Counted from the stretch's first letter, positions 26,472 to 35,742 are shown. The stretch is DNA of 61,931 bases from Geosporobacter sp040797825 (GCA_040797825.1 JBFNEZ010000004.1:1-61931), one strand, 5' to 3'. Numbers and translations are program-made. The notes: generated by a model not told the origin, from the sequence alone.

Positions 26472-27819
26472 TGTTTTAGTTGCAGAAATCGGCAGTACTA
26501 CCACCGTTGTAAATGCCTTTGGAGATATTCATAGTGACTGCCCTAGATTTTTGGGGCAAGGCCAAGCATCTACCACTGTAATGGAGGGAGATGTAAATAT
26601 GGGTCTTCAAAATGCCATTGAGGATTTGGAAAGAAAACTAGATATTCAAAAGCTTCATTACGACGAGATGCTGGCCACTAGCAGTGCTGCAGGGGGATTA
26701 AAAATGACCGTTCACGGACTGGTCTATGACATGACTGTAAAGGCTGCTAAAGAGGCAGCTTTAGGGGCTGGTGCAATCATTCACAAGGTTACCAGTGGAA
26801 AGCTGAGGACAAGTGACCTAAATGCAATCATGGCAATAAAGCCAAACCTTGTATTAATTGCCGGAGGTGTTGATTATGGTGAACGAGACACAGCCATTTA
26901 TAATGCAGAGCAAATTGCTGGTTTAGATATTCATGTACCTATTGTTTATGCTGGAAATGTTGAAAATCAAGAGGAAATTCGAGAAATATTTAATAATAAG
27001 AAAAAAGAACTGTATATTGTTGACAATGTCTATCCTAAAATTGATCAGTTAAATATCGAGCCAACCCGTAATGTGATTCAAAAAGCCTTTGAAGAGCATA
27101 TCATTCATGCACCAGGCATGACAAGCGTTCGTGATTTAGTAACAGGACCTATTATTCCAACTCCTGGTGCAGTAATGGAGGCTTCCAAGCTTTTAAGAGA
27201 AGAAATAGGAGATTTGATTACCCTAGATGTAGGGGGAGCCACTACCGATGTTCATTCTGTAACTGAGGGGAGCGATGAGATGAATCGCATTCTTATTAGT
27301 CCAGAACCTATGGCAAAGCGGACGGTGGAAGGCGATATAGGGGTGTATGTCAATAGAGAAAATATCGTCAATAGAATTGGAAAAAATGTATTGCAACAGC
27401 AATTTGTGGAAGATATAGACCTTTTGATTAAAAACAGCAGGCCTATTCCTAAATCAACGGAAGAAATTAAGTTTGTTGAGGTATTGACACGGGAGGCCGT
27501 GATAACGGCAATGATTAGACATGCAGGAAAATTGAGATATCTATACGGACCTACGGGTAAAAAAACCTTAGCGGAGGGAAAGGATCTCACCAGTATAAAG
27601 TGGATTATCGGTACAGGGGGTGCCCTAACAAGATTACCCAATGGGCCTTCTATTTTAAAAGAAATTCCCCTTTATAATAAAGGAGATTATCTATTTCCCA
27701 CAATGGAGGCACAGGTTTTAATCGATAGAGATTATATTATGGCATCCCTTGGTGTTTTATCAAAAAAATATCCTAATGCAGCTTTACGACTGATGCTCAA
27801 TAGTATAAGAAAGGAATAA
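26461..27819 (+). CDS. MutL/GlmL-like ASKHA ATPase, probable aminomutase reactivator
   Basis: 452 aa from ATG 26461 (MKINVLVAEIGSTTT); an ATG 12 nt earlier is possible. Actin-like ATPase motifs: phosphate-1 EIGSTTTVV and phosphate-2 LDVGGATTDVHSV, plus the adenosine-side GTGGALTRLPNG. Related to MutL/GlmL encoded with glutamate mutase. Radical B12 enzymes become inactivated, and ATPases of this class are thought to exchange damaged cobalamin. Its location inside the ornithine operon, translationally coupled to oraE, supports this for OraSE. That function is inferred, not shown. Confidence 0.88.
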   Translation: MKINVLVAEIGSTTTVVNAFGDIHSDCPRFLGQGQASTTVMEGDVNMGLQNAIEDLERKLDIQKLHYDEMLATSSAAGGLKMTVHGLVYDMTVKAAKEAALGAGAIIHKVTSGKLRTSDLNAIMAIKPNLVLIAGGVDYGERDTAIYNAEQIAGLDIHVPIVYAGNVENQEEIREIFNNKKKELYIVDNVYPKIDQLNIEPTRNVIQKAFEEHIIHAPGMTSVRDLVTGPIIPTPGAVMEASKLLREEIGDLITLDVGGATTDVHSVTEGSDEMNRILISPEPMAKRTVEGDIGVYVNRENIVNRIGKNVLQQQFVEDIDLLIKNSRPIPKSTEEIKFVEVLTREAVITAMIRHAGKLRYLYGPTGKKTLAEGKDLTSIKWIIGTGGALTRLPNGPSILKEIPLYNKGDYLFPTMEAQVLIDRDYIMASLGVLSKKYPNAALRLMLNSIRKE

Positions 27820-27852
27820 TAAGCTGCATTTTAAATTATTGGAGGAATTGAG

Positions 27853-28929
27853 ATGTCTCTTTGTCCAAGAATAAATATTGACTTAGAAAAAATAAGGCAT
27901 AATGCTAGAACTTTGACTGAATGCTGTAATCATTTGGGAATACAAGTTGCAGGAGTCACGAAGGCTTTTTCTGGAACTCCTGAAATTGCAGCGGCATTCA
28001 TAGAAGGCGGGGTATCCATGTTAGCAGACTCCAGAATAGAGAACTTAAAAAAGCTAAATCATTTGGAAATTCCCAAAATTTTACTTCGGCTGCCAATGAT
28101 AAGTCAGATAGGAGAAGTTGTTCAATATGCAGATATAAGCTTGAACTCTGAGCTCAAAACCATAGAAAAATTATCAGCAGAAGCTCTAAGAAAAAAGAAG
28201 AAGCATCAGATTATTCTTATGGTAGATTTAGGAGATTTAAGAGAAGGTATCTTAGAGGAAAACTTGTTGGAGATTGTTGGAAGAATATTGAAGCTAGAAG
28301 GCATTATATTGATGGGACTTGGCACCAATCTTACCTGTTATGGAGGGGTCATTCCAAATAAAAAGAATTTAGGAAGATTGGTAAAAATGACCAAAACTAT
28401 AGAAAAAGAATTTAAAATTAAGTTTAAAGTTCTTTCAGGGGGAAACTCTAGTAGTTGGTATTTGATAGAGAATGGAGATATGCCTAAAGAAATTAATCAC
28501 CTAAGATTAGGAGAAGCAATTTTGTTAGGAAGAGAAACGGCCTTTGGAAATACAATTCCAAATACCTATCAAGATGCCTTTATCTTTACTGCTGAGATAA
28601 TAGAATTAAAAGAGAAACCATCACTGCCTATGGGAGAGATTGGCATGGATGCTTTTGGAAATAAACCTCACTTTGAGGATAGAGGCATTCGCAAAAGAGG
28701 AATTTTAGCAGCAGGAAAACAGGATGTAGTTATTGAGAGTCTGACTCCTATAGATGAAGATATTGAGCTTGTGGGAGGAAGCAGTGATCATTTGTTGATT
28801 GATATAACGAATAGTAAAAAGAAATATGAGGTTGGAGATCAGATAGATTTTTACGTTGGCTATGGGGCTTTATTGCAATTAATCACTTCGGAATATGTCT
28901 GTAAGAATATAATCAACTATTCTAATTAA
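27853..28929 (+). CDS. orr: Ornithine racemase (PLP fold III)
   Basis: 358 aa of the alanine-racemase-like fold III group, N-terminal TIM barrel with the PLP lysine in AGVTKAFSG (Lys37) and C-terminal beta domain (YEVGDQIDFYVGYGAL). It converts L-ornithine to the D-form that OraSE uses, so it is the entry step of the pathway. GGAGGAATTGAG precedes ATG. Other amino-acid racemase activity is possible on motif grounds, but the operon context is decisive. Confidence 0.93.
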   Translation: MSLCPRINIDLEKIRHNARTLTECCNHLGIQVAGVTKAFSGTPEIAAAFIEGGVSMLADSRIENLKKLNHLEIPKILLRLPMISQIGEVVQYADISLNSELKTIEKLSAEALRKKKKHQIILMVDLGDLREGILEENLLEIVGRILKLEGIILMGLGTNLTCYGGVIPNKKNLGRLVKMTKTIEKEFKIKFKVLSGGNSSSWYLIENGDMPKEINHLRLGEAILLGRETAFGNTIPNTYQDAFIFTAEIIELKEKPSLPMGEIGMDAFGNKPHFEDRGIRKRGILAAGKQDVVIESLTPIDEDIELVGGSSDHLLIDITNSKKKYEVGDQIDFYVGYGALLQLITSEYVCKNIINYSN

Positions 28930-29014
28930 ATATAAGATAGATGCCTTCTTTTGTTTCACCCACTTGTACATTTGAATATAATGTAGGGAAACAATTTGAC
29001 AGGAGCTGATATCG

Positions 29015-29290
29015 GTGTTGCAAAAAGAAGGCAAATATATTGTAGTATTTTCTTCTAATTATCATGCCTATTATATTGAAGAACTTCTTAGAAGACATGG
29101 GGTAGGCACTCTTTACAAGAAAGCCCCCCGAGCTATTGCTAAATCCTGTAATTCTGCCATATATCTTTTTCATGAAGAGGATTTAAGCAAAACATTGAAA
29201 CTAATAGAAGACGCAAAGGTTCCTTCTAAAGGAGTCTATGAGATTATTCGTAGTGAAAAAGCAATTGCCTATAAAAAAGTTCTCCTATAA
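29015..29290 (+). CDS. DUF3343 domain protein (putative Se/S carrier-like)
   Basis: 91 aa from GTG 29015 (a TTG follows at 29018), RBS AGGAG at 29001-29005. Typical DUF3343 sequence YIVVFSSNYHAYYIEELLRRHG with a Cys at residue 48 (SCNSAIYLF). The family often sits near selenium or sulfur-transfer genes; no cognate partner is visible here. It could be a tail gene of the ornithine operon (85 nt after orr, no terminator seen) or independent. Confidence 0.85.
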   Translation: MLQKEGKYIVVFSSNYHAYYIEELLRRHGVGTLYKKAPRAIAKSCNSAIYLFHEEDLSKTLKLIEDAKVPSKGVYEIIRSEKAIAYKKVLL

Positions 29291-29308
29291 TTTTAGGAGA
29301 ACTTTTTT
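29273..29308. terminator. Bidirectional terminator between convergent genes
   Basis: 15-bp perfect stem (29273-29287 with 29294-29308), A6 before and T6 after. The minus-strand gene's stop codon lies at its right edge. Confidence 0.88.
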
Positions 29309-30881
29309 AAGAATTAAATATTTTTTTAAAAAAACCAGCTTCTTTCTCTTTTGCTATTTCTTCTTTCAATAGTTCATTTTCCTGGTTTAACGATAGATTT
29401 TCTTCTTTTAGTGCATTTATTTGTTCTTTTAGTAAGGTGATTTCATTCAAGTATTCTTCTATGAGGGTTTGAACTTTTTTATATTCCTCCTGAAATTCAT
29501 GATGTTGATTCAGTATAATTTCGAGTTCTGCCTGATTATGCTGGATATCATTTTCCAATTTTTTAATTTGATCCTTAAATGTTTTGTTTTTCTCGCCACT
29601 ATCACCAATTATAAGCAGATATTTCTTGTTTTGATCGGATACTTTTTTAAACTCTTCTTTTAGATAGGCAATTTCACGTTCTAAAAGAGCAACTAGATTT
29701 TGCCCTCCAATAGGTTTAAATCTTTCTTTTGTCATATCCTTTTTTTCATTTTTATTGATATTTTTTTTCTCTTTCAGAGGAGCAGTAACTTCTATATTAT
29801 CTTTTTTCTCTTCTGCGTATTGAATGAATAGATTTTTTGTGTTTATTTTGGTTTTATCATGAAGGGTATAATAGAACATGGGAATCTCATCTTTTAAGCC
29901 CCAAGAAATAACAAAGTTTACTTTAAAACCAATCAAATTGCTAGCGCAGTCCTGTACGATTCTTATTAATTTTATATCCGCTCCATCATATTCAAGAGTC
30001 TGGGTATGGGTCCATTTGTTTTCATGACTACTGTAGTCTAAGGTAGAGAAAACAATAATTTCATTGTCTAAAATAGATAAACAACATATGTATCCGTCTT
30101 TCATATAGAGATGACTTTCTAAGATTGGTGTAGGATTTTCGAATAAAATATCATTATAAACCAGTTGATAGAGATGGTGATCGATAAGAGCATATTTAAT
30201 ACAGTAATTATTCTTATGTTTATCTGTCCATATCAAATATATTTTATCTTGATCATCAGAAAGTAAATCCAAAGATAGGTTTTTTATATAAAGACAATTA
30301 GATAAAAAAATGGGTTCATGCCATTCTATCTCATCTGCTTTCAGAACTTTTAAATAAATATCATAGATTAAATTATTATTGGTGAGGAATACAAGATATA
30401 AATTATAGGAACTATCTTTAATCACTTTGTATAGATTTTGTTTTTCTCGAATATGAGAGCGATGGACAATTTCTTTTTTCCAAAGATTCTCATACCTATA
30501 ATAAGAAACCAGTGATATTTGATTTGGCTCGGCAATACTATTCCAACAAAAAAAGATGTATGGTGTAGTCCTAGAATATTTTATTGAAATATTAAAGATA
30601 TTCTCAAGTTCTAAATCCAATTGATATAATAATTGTACTGTCCATGATTGTCCATCAAAATAATAGTAGTTGAACTTTCCCTTCTGATCCACACAAACAA
30701 GTCCAATATTTCCTTGCGGATCTAAATCTACATCATATTCAACGACTTTATCTTCGCATAGTGGCTCATATTCTATATCTTTATCCTTTATCTCATAGCA
30801 TAGATAGTGGTGTTTATCCCTATAAAAAGTTATCTGATTTTCCAAAGTATACAATATGGTTTGCATGCTTTTAATACTCAT
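29307..30881 (-). CDS. Hypothetical beta-propeller-like protein with C-terminal coiled coil (copy A)
   Basis: 524 aa from ATG 30881 (MSIKSMQ), preceded by GGCAGGTGATATTC; an ATG 42 nt upstream lacks an RBS. No signal peptide. Residues 1-350 are repeated beta-type segments of about 50 residues with Asp-box-like turns (DPQGNIGLVCVD, DSSYNLYLVFL, DDQDKIYLIW) that look like sialidase/propeller blades. Then a Lys-rich linker (about 365-400), a long coiled coil (about 405-510) and the end GFFKKIFNS. I do not recognise a named family. It is the paralogue of the gene at 33328-34722 and, like it, is divergent to a gene of a second paralogous family. Confidence 0.85.
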   Translation of the reverse strand: MSIKSMQTILYTLENQITFYRDKHHYLCYEIKDKDIEYEPLCEDKVVEYDVDLDPQGNIGLVCVDQKGKFNYYYFDGQSWTVQLLYQLDLELENIFNISIKYSRTTPYIFFCWNSIAEPNQISLVSYYRYENLWKKEIVHRSHIREKQNLYKVIKDSSYNLYLVFLTNNNLIYDIYLKVLKADEIEWHEPIFLSNCLYIKNLSLDLLSDDQDKIYLIWTDKHKNNYCIKYALIDHHLYQLVYNDILFENPTPILESHLYMKDGYICCLSILDNEIIVFSTLDYSSHENKWTHTQTLEYDGADIKLIRIVQDCASNLIGFKVNFVISWGLKDEIPMFYYTLHDKTKINTKNLFIQYAEEKKDNIEVTAPLKEKKNINKNEKKDMTKERFKPIGGQNLVALLEREIAYLKEEFKKVSDQNKKYLLIIGDSGEKNKTFKDQIKKLENDIQHNQAELEIILNQHHEFQEEYKKVQTLIEEYLNEITLLKEQINALKEENLSLNQENELLKEEIAKEKEAGFFKKIFNS

Positions 30882-30966
30882 GAATATCACCTGCCTTATT
30901 TTAAATATATTAACCTTCTGCAATCAATATGTTTAATAATTCATTAATTGTACGAAATTATTTATT

Positions 30967-30995
30967 CACCAATTGTGTCAAATAAACATAATATA
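30967..30995 (+). promoter_or_regulatory. Consensus sigma-K promoter
   Basis: CACC (30967-30970), 16-bp spacer, CATAATATA (30987-30995): an exact fit to the Bacillus sigma-K consensus mACm-16-CATAnnnTA. Start of transcription expected near 31003, 70 nt before the gene at 31074. It implies expression in the mother cell late in sporulation. Confidence 0.7.
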
Positions 30996-31073
30996 CAATT
31001 AGAACAGGTGAATTTGTAGTTACTTAAGACTATTATGAAGCTATTTACCAATAATGAAGGGGGTAAAAAATAT

Positions 31074-31898
31074 ATGTACAGACAATCATCTACAGCCCAT
31101 GGAATCAGTTTATATACACCAGGTCAAATTCCAGAAGAGCTGAGAGAGCAGTTTGGAAATGCTGCTGAACTTGTATGTGTTCAGATTCCAAAAGTCTATG
31201 ATTCATGTCTATTAAGAATTTGTTTAGTAGGAAATCAAAAAAAGGAAGATAAAGATGAAGGAATCATCTTTGATCCAGATCTACGAGTTCGAGTGGATTG
31301 CAGTGCTGAAAGTATCATCAATGCCAGAGTGGCAGGTATTGTGCCAGGATCCTTTAAGGTTATTCAAAAGAAGGCATTGCCTGGAGACCCTGATAGAAAG
31401 ATAATCACTTATAAATATCAGCTAATTATACTATATGACGTAGTATTTGATGACTGCACAATATCTAAAGACAACGAATTAATTCTTAGAAGAACTGAGA
31501 CCGTTGGTCCCCTATATTGCCCAGATTCTCAAGCAATTATCAGAGAAACAAAAATGGATCAATCAGGTAAGTGCCACCCTGCCACAGATGAAGACGATCA
31601 AATTATTAAATTAGAGCTTATTGCAAACATTCTAGATGTTCAAATTGAGAGAAAAGAAGGGAAAAATCTAGATCCTTATGATGATGTTTGCTTTGCTGTC
31701 TTTACAGTAGGTATTTTCAATGTAGTTAAGTGCGAGCTAATTGTTCAGTTGGTAATTCCTGCATTTGGCTTCTGTCCGCCACCTGCACCTTGCGAGGCAA
31801 TCGGAGAGCCTTGTGAAATTTTCAATGCACAGTTACCACCTGCTTTTTTCCCGCCACAATTAGACGAAATCATTTCTGGACCTGGAGTAGATTGCTAA
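31074..31898 (+). CDS. Cysteine-rich hypothetical protein, probable spore-surface protein
   Basis: 274 aa from ATG 31074 (MYRQSSTAHG), with AAGGGGG upstream; an ATG 39 nt earlier has no RBS. Contains about 13 cysteines and mostly beta structure. Near the end comes KCELIVQLVIPAFGFCPPPA and then LPPAFFPPQLDEI. The pattern resembles clostridial SPOCS/DUF3794-like spore proteins, but I cannot assign it firmly. It shares its layout and its FFPP ending with the protein at 34933-35667. A sigma-K consensus promoter supports a spore coat or exosporium role. Confidence 0.82.
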   Translation: MYRQSSTAHGISLYTPGQIPEELREQFGNAAELVCVQIPKVYDSCLLRICLVGNQKKEDKDEGIIFDPDLRVRVDCSAESIINARVAGIVPGSFKVIQKKALPGDPDRKIITYKYQLIILYDVVFDDCTISKDNELILRRTETVGPLYCPDSQAIIRETKMDQSGKCHPATDEDDQIIKLELIANILDVQIERKEGKNLDPYDDVCFAVFTVGIFNVVKCELIVQLVIPAFGFCPPPAPCEAIGEPCEIFNAQLPPAFFPPQLDEIISGPGVDC

Positions 31899-31904
31899 TG
31901 AAGG

Positions 31905-31942
31905 AAGGGGATGTATATAGGGTATACATCCCTTATTTTTTT
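31905..31942 (+). terminator. Terminator after the Cys-rich gene
   Basis: AGGGGATGTATA pairs with TATACATCCCT (one bulged G), followed by eight T. Confidence 0.85.
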
Positions 31943-32052
31943 TTGTTGATAGGACATACTTTCACAAATAGCTTGCTTGAAAAAGGTATTCTCGACTGTA
32001 TAGCGAATAAAAGAAAATATAAAAAGAACTACATAAAGAAAGGAACAGAAAC

Positions 32053-33321
32053 ATGGAACCATTATCAATAAGAATGCGGCCAGGTATTTTAGATGAATTT
32101 ATCGGGCAGACTCACATTCTTCATAAAAACTCACTATTATATCGTTCAATTAAGAATAAAACCTTTGAATCTGCAATTTTTTTTGGACCTCCCGGAACGG
32201 GGAAAACAACCCTAGCAAGAATTATAGCCAATGAAATGGAAGCGAATTTTTATGAATTAAATGCCACAACCACAGGAATAAAAGAGCTGAAAGAGGTTAT
32301 TGAACGAGCTAAGAAAGAAATTTATACATTGGGATATAAGCCTACTTATGTATATGTTGACGAATGTCATCGTTGGACAAAAAATCAACAGGATGCATTA
32401 TTAAAAGCTTTAGAAGAAGGTATCATTAAGTTTATTGGAAGTACCACTGAAAATCCGTATTTTGCAATGAACAAGGCCGTACTAAGCCGTGTCAGATCTG
32501 TATATGAGTTAAAAAGTCTATCGGATAAGGAATTAGTACAGATAATGGAACGGGCTTTACAAAAAGGAAAAGCTAGTGGAGATGTTGATGAGATGGACAT
32601 ATCTCAAAAAAATTTATACTTTATAGCAACACGTTGCAATGGAGATGCTAGAGTAGCATTAAATACATTAGAATTCATTGCAAAATCTACTGAAAAAGGA
32701 GAAGTCATAGAAAAAGAGATTATACTGGAAGCGATGCAGCAGCGTATGAGTTATTACGATCGTGAAGAAGAAAAATACAACTACTTATCTGCCCTTCAGA
32801 AATCCATAAGAGGAAGCGACCCAGATGCATCAATTCTTTATTTAGCCCAATTGATAGAGGGTGGAGCAGATATTATGACCATCGGGAGAAGGTTGTTGGT
32901 GATAGCCAGTGAAGATGTTGGTCTAGCTTCACCAAATGCCATATCTATTGTTCATGCTTGTATCCAAGCAGCACAAATGGTAGGCTTCCCAGAAGCTAGA
33001 ATTATTTTTGCCCAGGCAGTTTTATTTCTAGCATGTTCACCGAAATCCAATAGTTGTATATGTGCCATAGATGATGCACTAAAAGATATTCGATCAAGAA
33101 ACATTGATCTGCCACCAGCGCATATTATGGACGCCCATTATCGAGGAGCAAAAAATAGAGGTTTTGGCATTGATTACTTATATCCCCATGATTTCGGCGG
33201 ATATGTGAAACAACAGTACTTGCCGAATAATCTTCATAAAGAAGGAAAAAAATACTATCGCCCCACAGAAAACGGTAGTGAAAAAAATATAAAGGAAAGG
33301 CTGTCTATACTGGAAAAATAA
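32053..33321 (+). CDS. rarA: Replication-associated recombination protein A (AAA+ ATPase)
   Basis: 422 aa. Starts MEPLSIRMRPGILDEFIGQ, with Walker A FGPPGTGKTTLAR, Walker B VYVDECHRWTKNQQ and sensor 1 FIGSTTENPYF, then the MgsA/RarA C-terminal tetramerisation domain ending in a region with YPHDFGGYVKQQYLP. It acts at stalled replication forks and is related to clamp loaders. RBS AAAGGAACAGAAAC. It is flanked by the two copies of an unknown divergent gene pair, with no functional link visible. Confidence 0.96.
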   Translation: MEPLSIRMRPGILDEFIGQTHILHKNSLLYRSIKNKTFESAIFFGPPGTGKTTLARIIANEMEANFYELNATTTGIKELKEVIERAKKEIYTLGYKPTYVYVDECHRWTKNQQDALLKALEEGIIKFIGSTTENPYFAMNKAVLSRVRSVYELKSLSDKELVQIMERALQKGKASGDVDEMDISQKNLYFIATRCNGDARVALNTLEFIAKSTEKGEVIEKEIILEAMQQRMSYYDREEEKYNYLSALQKSIRGSDPDASILYLAQLIEGGADIMTIGRRLLVIASEDVGLASPNAISIVHACIQAAQMVGFPEARIIFAQAVLFLACSPKSNSCICAIDDALKDIRSRNIDLPPAHIMDAHYRGAKNRGFGIDYLYPHDFGGYVKQQYLPNNLHKEGKKYYRPTENGSEKNIKERLSILEK

Positions 33322-33327
33322 TAGAAA

Positions 33328-34722
33328 TCACATGGACTCACTTTTTTTAAACAAATTACGGATTTCTTGCCATAGCTCTATTTTAAAGACAGAAAAGACA
33401 GACTTTTTTTGTTGATAGGTTTTAATATGGGATTGGGTTTCTAATAATATTTTGTAATGAAGTTTGTTTTCATCATATAAATTTTTCAGCATACTTTCAA
33501 GCTCCTGCTGATGCAGTGAAATTTGTTCAAGTGTTTGAAATATTTGCTTCAAATCATAAGATGCTTCTAAGGGGGTTGGAAGTATTTCTTTTTTTGTTAT
33601 TTTGTAACTTTCTTCTATGTCTTCTTCCTGGATTTCCTGGTTTTCATCCCGTTTTGCAGAAACTTTATGCTCAAGGAATTGATGGTTTTCAAATTTATCA
33701 ATTCCAAGAATAGAAGAGGGTATGTCTTTATAACCATAGGCTATGGGAATTTTTACGAAGTCAAAGTCTTTATAATGGGACCCTAAAACTGTTGTTTTTA
33801 TAGAATTTACTTTATCAAGTGTAACTAGAAATTCAGGTCTAGACCATGATGGAGAATGCAGATCTTTAATTATCATAAAGTGTTCATCCCCTTGCTTCCA
33901 AAGAATACGAAGATTATTTTCAACCTGCATCATTGAGGGATGGGTACAATCGCTCTTTAAGCGCGGAATTTCTCTAACACGATTTAGCCATTCATTGATT
34001 TTTGAAAAGTTTGGTTTATTCAATTCAAGATAACGAAGCTGATAATGACCCTTGAATAAAGTAGCCCACATAATATGTACTGAATCCTGGCAATCGCAGA
34101 AAATAAAGGGATAGGCATGTTCATTAGAAGCATCACTTATCTTTATAGGAAGACTCCAGACATGATAGAGCAATTGATATTTCCTATAATAAATTTGATA
34201 ATGTGACCCTAATTTTGAACGGTAAATCAAGTGAATATTGTTTTTAGTATCCATATCTGCTTGAAAAGGCATATCATATTCTTCGGAAAGAATCTCGCAT
34301 ACCCGGTGATTTTTCCAATTTAGTTTATCCCAATAATAATGTTTTAGTATCCATAGATTGGTATTCGGACCATAGGATAGAGCAATTAGAATATGAATTT
34401 TATCTTCTACAATAAATAAAGTTAAATTACTAAACCGAGTATTTTTGCTATCAAACCGCATCAGACATTTATACTCCCATTGATTATCAAAATACAATCC
34501 ATATATTAGCTGGCCCTCATCTAAAATAGCTGCAATATGAAATTTTCCCTTTGTATCAAGTCTAATAGCATATTCAGAAATATTACTTACTAGAGCAACT
34601 TGGTCATAGATGATATGATCTTTAAGAATACACGCGATTAAAGTTTTATCTGACAAGAAAAAGTGATAAAGTAAGCCTGAAGATGTATGGTGTATGTATT
34701 GATGTTGCCATAGATTTGCCAT
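33328..34722 (-). CDS. Hypothetical beta-propeller-like protein with C-terminal coiled coil (copy B)
   Basis: 464 aa from ATG 34722 (MANLWQH), preceded by AAGGGGGAAAATATTA; the ATG 21 nt upstream lies before that RBS. Repeats with Asp-box-like turns (DTKGKFHIAAIL, DTKNNIHLIYR, DCQDSVHIMWA) and motifs such as HYQIYYRKYQL and HYQLRYLEL occupy about residues 1-340. A linker and a coiled coil (about 385-440) follow, ending in an amphipathic IRNLFKKSESM. Same architecture and orientation as the gene at 29307-30881, with low overall identity by eye. Convergent with rarA, 6 nt from its stop. Confidence 0.85.
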   Translation of the reverse strand: MANLWQHQYIHHTSSGLLYHFFLSDKTLIACILKDHIIYDQVALVSNISEYAIRLDTKGKFHIAAILDEGQLIYGLYFDNQWEYKCLMRFDSKNTRFSNLTLFIVEDKIHILIALSYGPNTNLWILKHYYWDKLNWKNHRVCEILSEEYDMPFQADMDTKNNIHLIYRSKLGSHYQIYYRKYQLLYHVWSLPIKISDASNEHAYPFIFCDCQDSVHIMWATLFKGHYQLRYLELNKPNFSKINEWLNRVREIPRLKSDCTHPSMMQVENNLRILWKQGDEHFMIIKDLHSPSWSRPEFLVTLDKVNSIKTTVLGSHYKDFDFVKIPIAYGYKDIPSSILGIDKFENHQFLEHKVSAKRDENQEIQEEDIEESYKITKKEILPTPLEASYDLKQIFQTLEQISLHQQELESMLKNLYDENKLHYKILLETQSHIKTYQQKKSVFSVFKIELWQEIRNLFKKSESM

Positions 34723-34932
34723 TAATATTTTCCCCCTTTCCATCCTACTTTGTCCATAATAATGTATCTATCCTTTAGAGAAAATATTCCATATCTAAAA
34801 TAATTTTTTGTTTATTTTAGGGCAGTGAAAACTAATTTATAAAATAAAGGAATCAAACGCTACTATAGAAAGTACAATAATAATAATAAAGAGGGACTCT
34901 ATATTCCGAAGAAAGATATTGGGGGGAATAAT

Positions 34933-35667
34933 ATGGTGAAAGAAAATACTACCGATAGTAGAACCATAATTCAAAAGATTAGTGAGCCTGAACCCTATCC
35001 AGCTGTTGAAAGAAATATAAAGGAACATAAGTATTTTAAAGATCAAAGAGGCAGGGGGAGTATGGTAGATTCTATTAGTATCATTGCTGATAAGGTCTAT
35101 TCATATTACCAATTTCGCAACTGTTTTCCAAAATTTTCAATTGACTTGCCGGGAAATGGAGAAGGGTTTGAATTTATAAATATGAAATTTAGAGAAGGTG
35201 AGTTACTTGGGGACAGTCTTAAGGTTACATCATTAAACCCTAAAAGACCGAGGCACTCTCGAGTTCAATTGATTTTGCGCATTCCATACAAAGTCGTACT
35301 ACGAGATAAGCAGAGTGGGAAAGTATTAGAGCAAAATGGATATTTGCCAGATGTTGAAAAAGATGTAGTGATGTACATACCAGAGGCAAGAGATGAGTTT
35401 AATTATCGAATTGTAGCAGAAACAAGATCAGAACTACTCCATTATCCAGAATTTCATCAGCAACAACTAATCATGCCTATAGGTGTTTTTATTATTGTAA
35501 GCGTCTTAGGAAAAGTTCAGCTACTTCTACCAGCCTATAATTATCTACCAGAGCCTCAGGAGGGAGAACCTTACTCTTCTGTTGAAAATGAATTGTATGA
35601 TGCTTTTAAAAAAAGAAGTTTTCCTGAAGATTTTTTCCCCCCAGCCATTGAAGATCCAGAAATATAG
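34933..35667 (+). CDS. Hypothetical protein, paralogue of the Cys-rich protein at 31074
   Basis: 244 aa; ATG follows TTGGGGGGAATAAT. Beta-rich with IIADKVYSYYQFRNCF (compare PKVYDSCLLRICL in the paralogue), LILRIPYKVVLRDK, IMPIGVFIIVSVLGKVQLLLPA followed by YNYLPEPQ, and the ending FPEDFFPPAIEDPEI. It has one cysteine where the paralogue has about thirteen. Divergent from copy B of the propeller protein. No clear sigma-K promoter was found upstream. Function unknown; a spore-related role is inferred only from the paralogue. Confidence 0.8.
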   Translation: MVKENTTDSRTIIQKISEPEPYPAVERNIKEHKYFKDQRGRGSMVDSISIIADKVYSYYQFRNCFPKFSIDLPGNGEGFEFINMKFREGELLGDSLKVTSLNPKRPRHSRVQLILRIPYKVVLRDKQSGKVLEQNGYLPDVEKDVVMYIPEARDEFNYRIVAETRSELLHYPEFHQQQLIMPIGVFIIVSVLGKVQLLLPAYNYLPEPQEGEPYSSVENELYDAFKKRSFPEDFFPPAIEDPEI

Positions 35668-35708
35668 CCTTAAATAAAGAAAGAATATTAACTTTATAGC
35701 AAAGAAAC

Positions 35709-35742
35709 AAAAAACTTGATGAATGAAACATCAAGTTTTTTT
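35709..35742 (+). terminator. Terminator after the 34933-35667 gene
   Basis: 12-bp perfect stem (35710-35721 with 35729-35740), 7-nt loop and a run of seven T. Confidence 0.9.

Noticed and set aside
34744..34932. Second sigma-K promoter between the copy-B cassette genes
   Set aside because: CATAATAAT and CATATCTAA occur but without a correctly spaced mACm element on either strand; imperfect matches were not reported as features.
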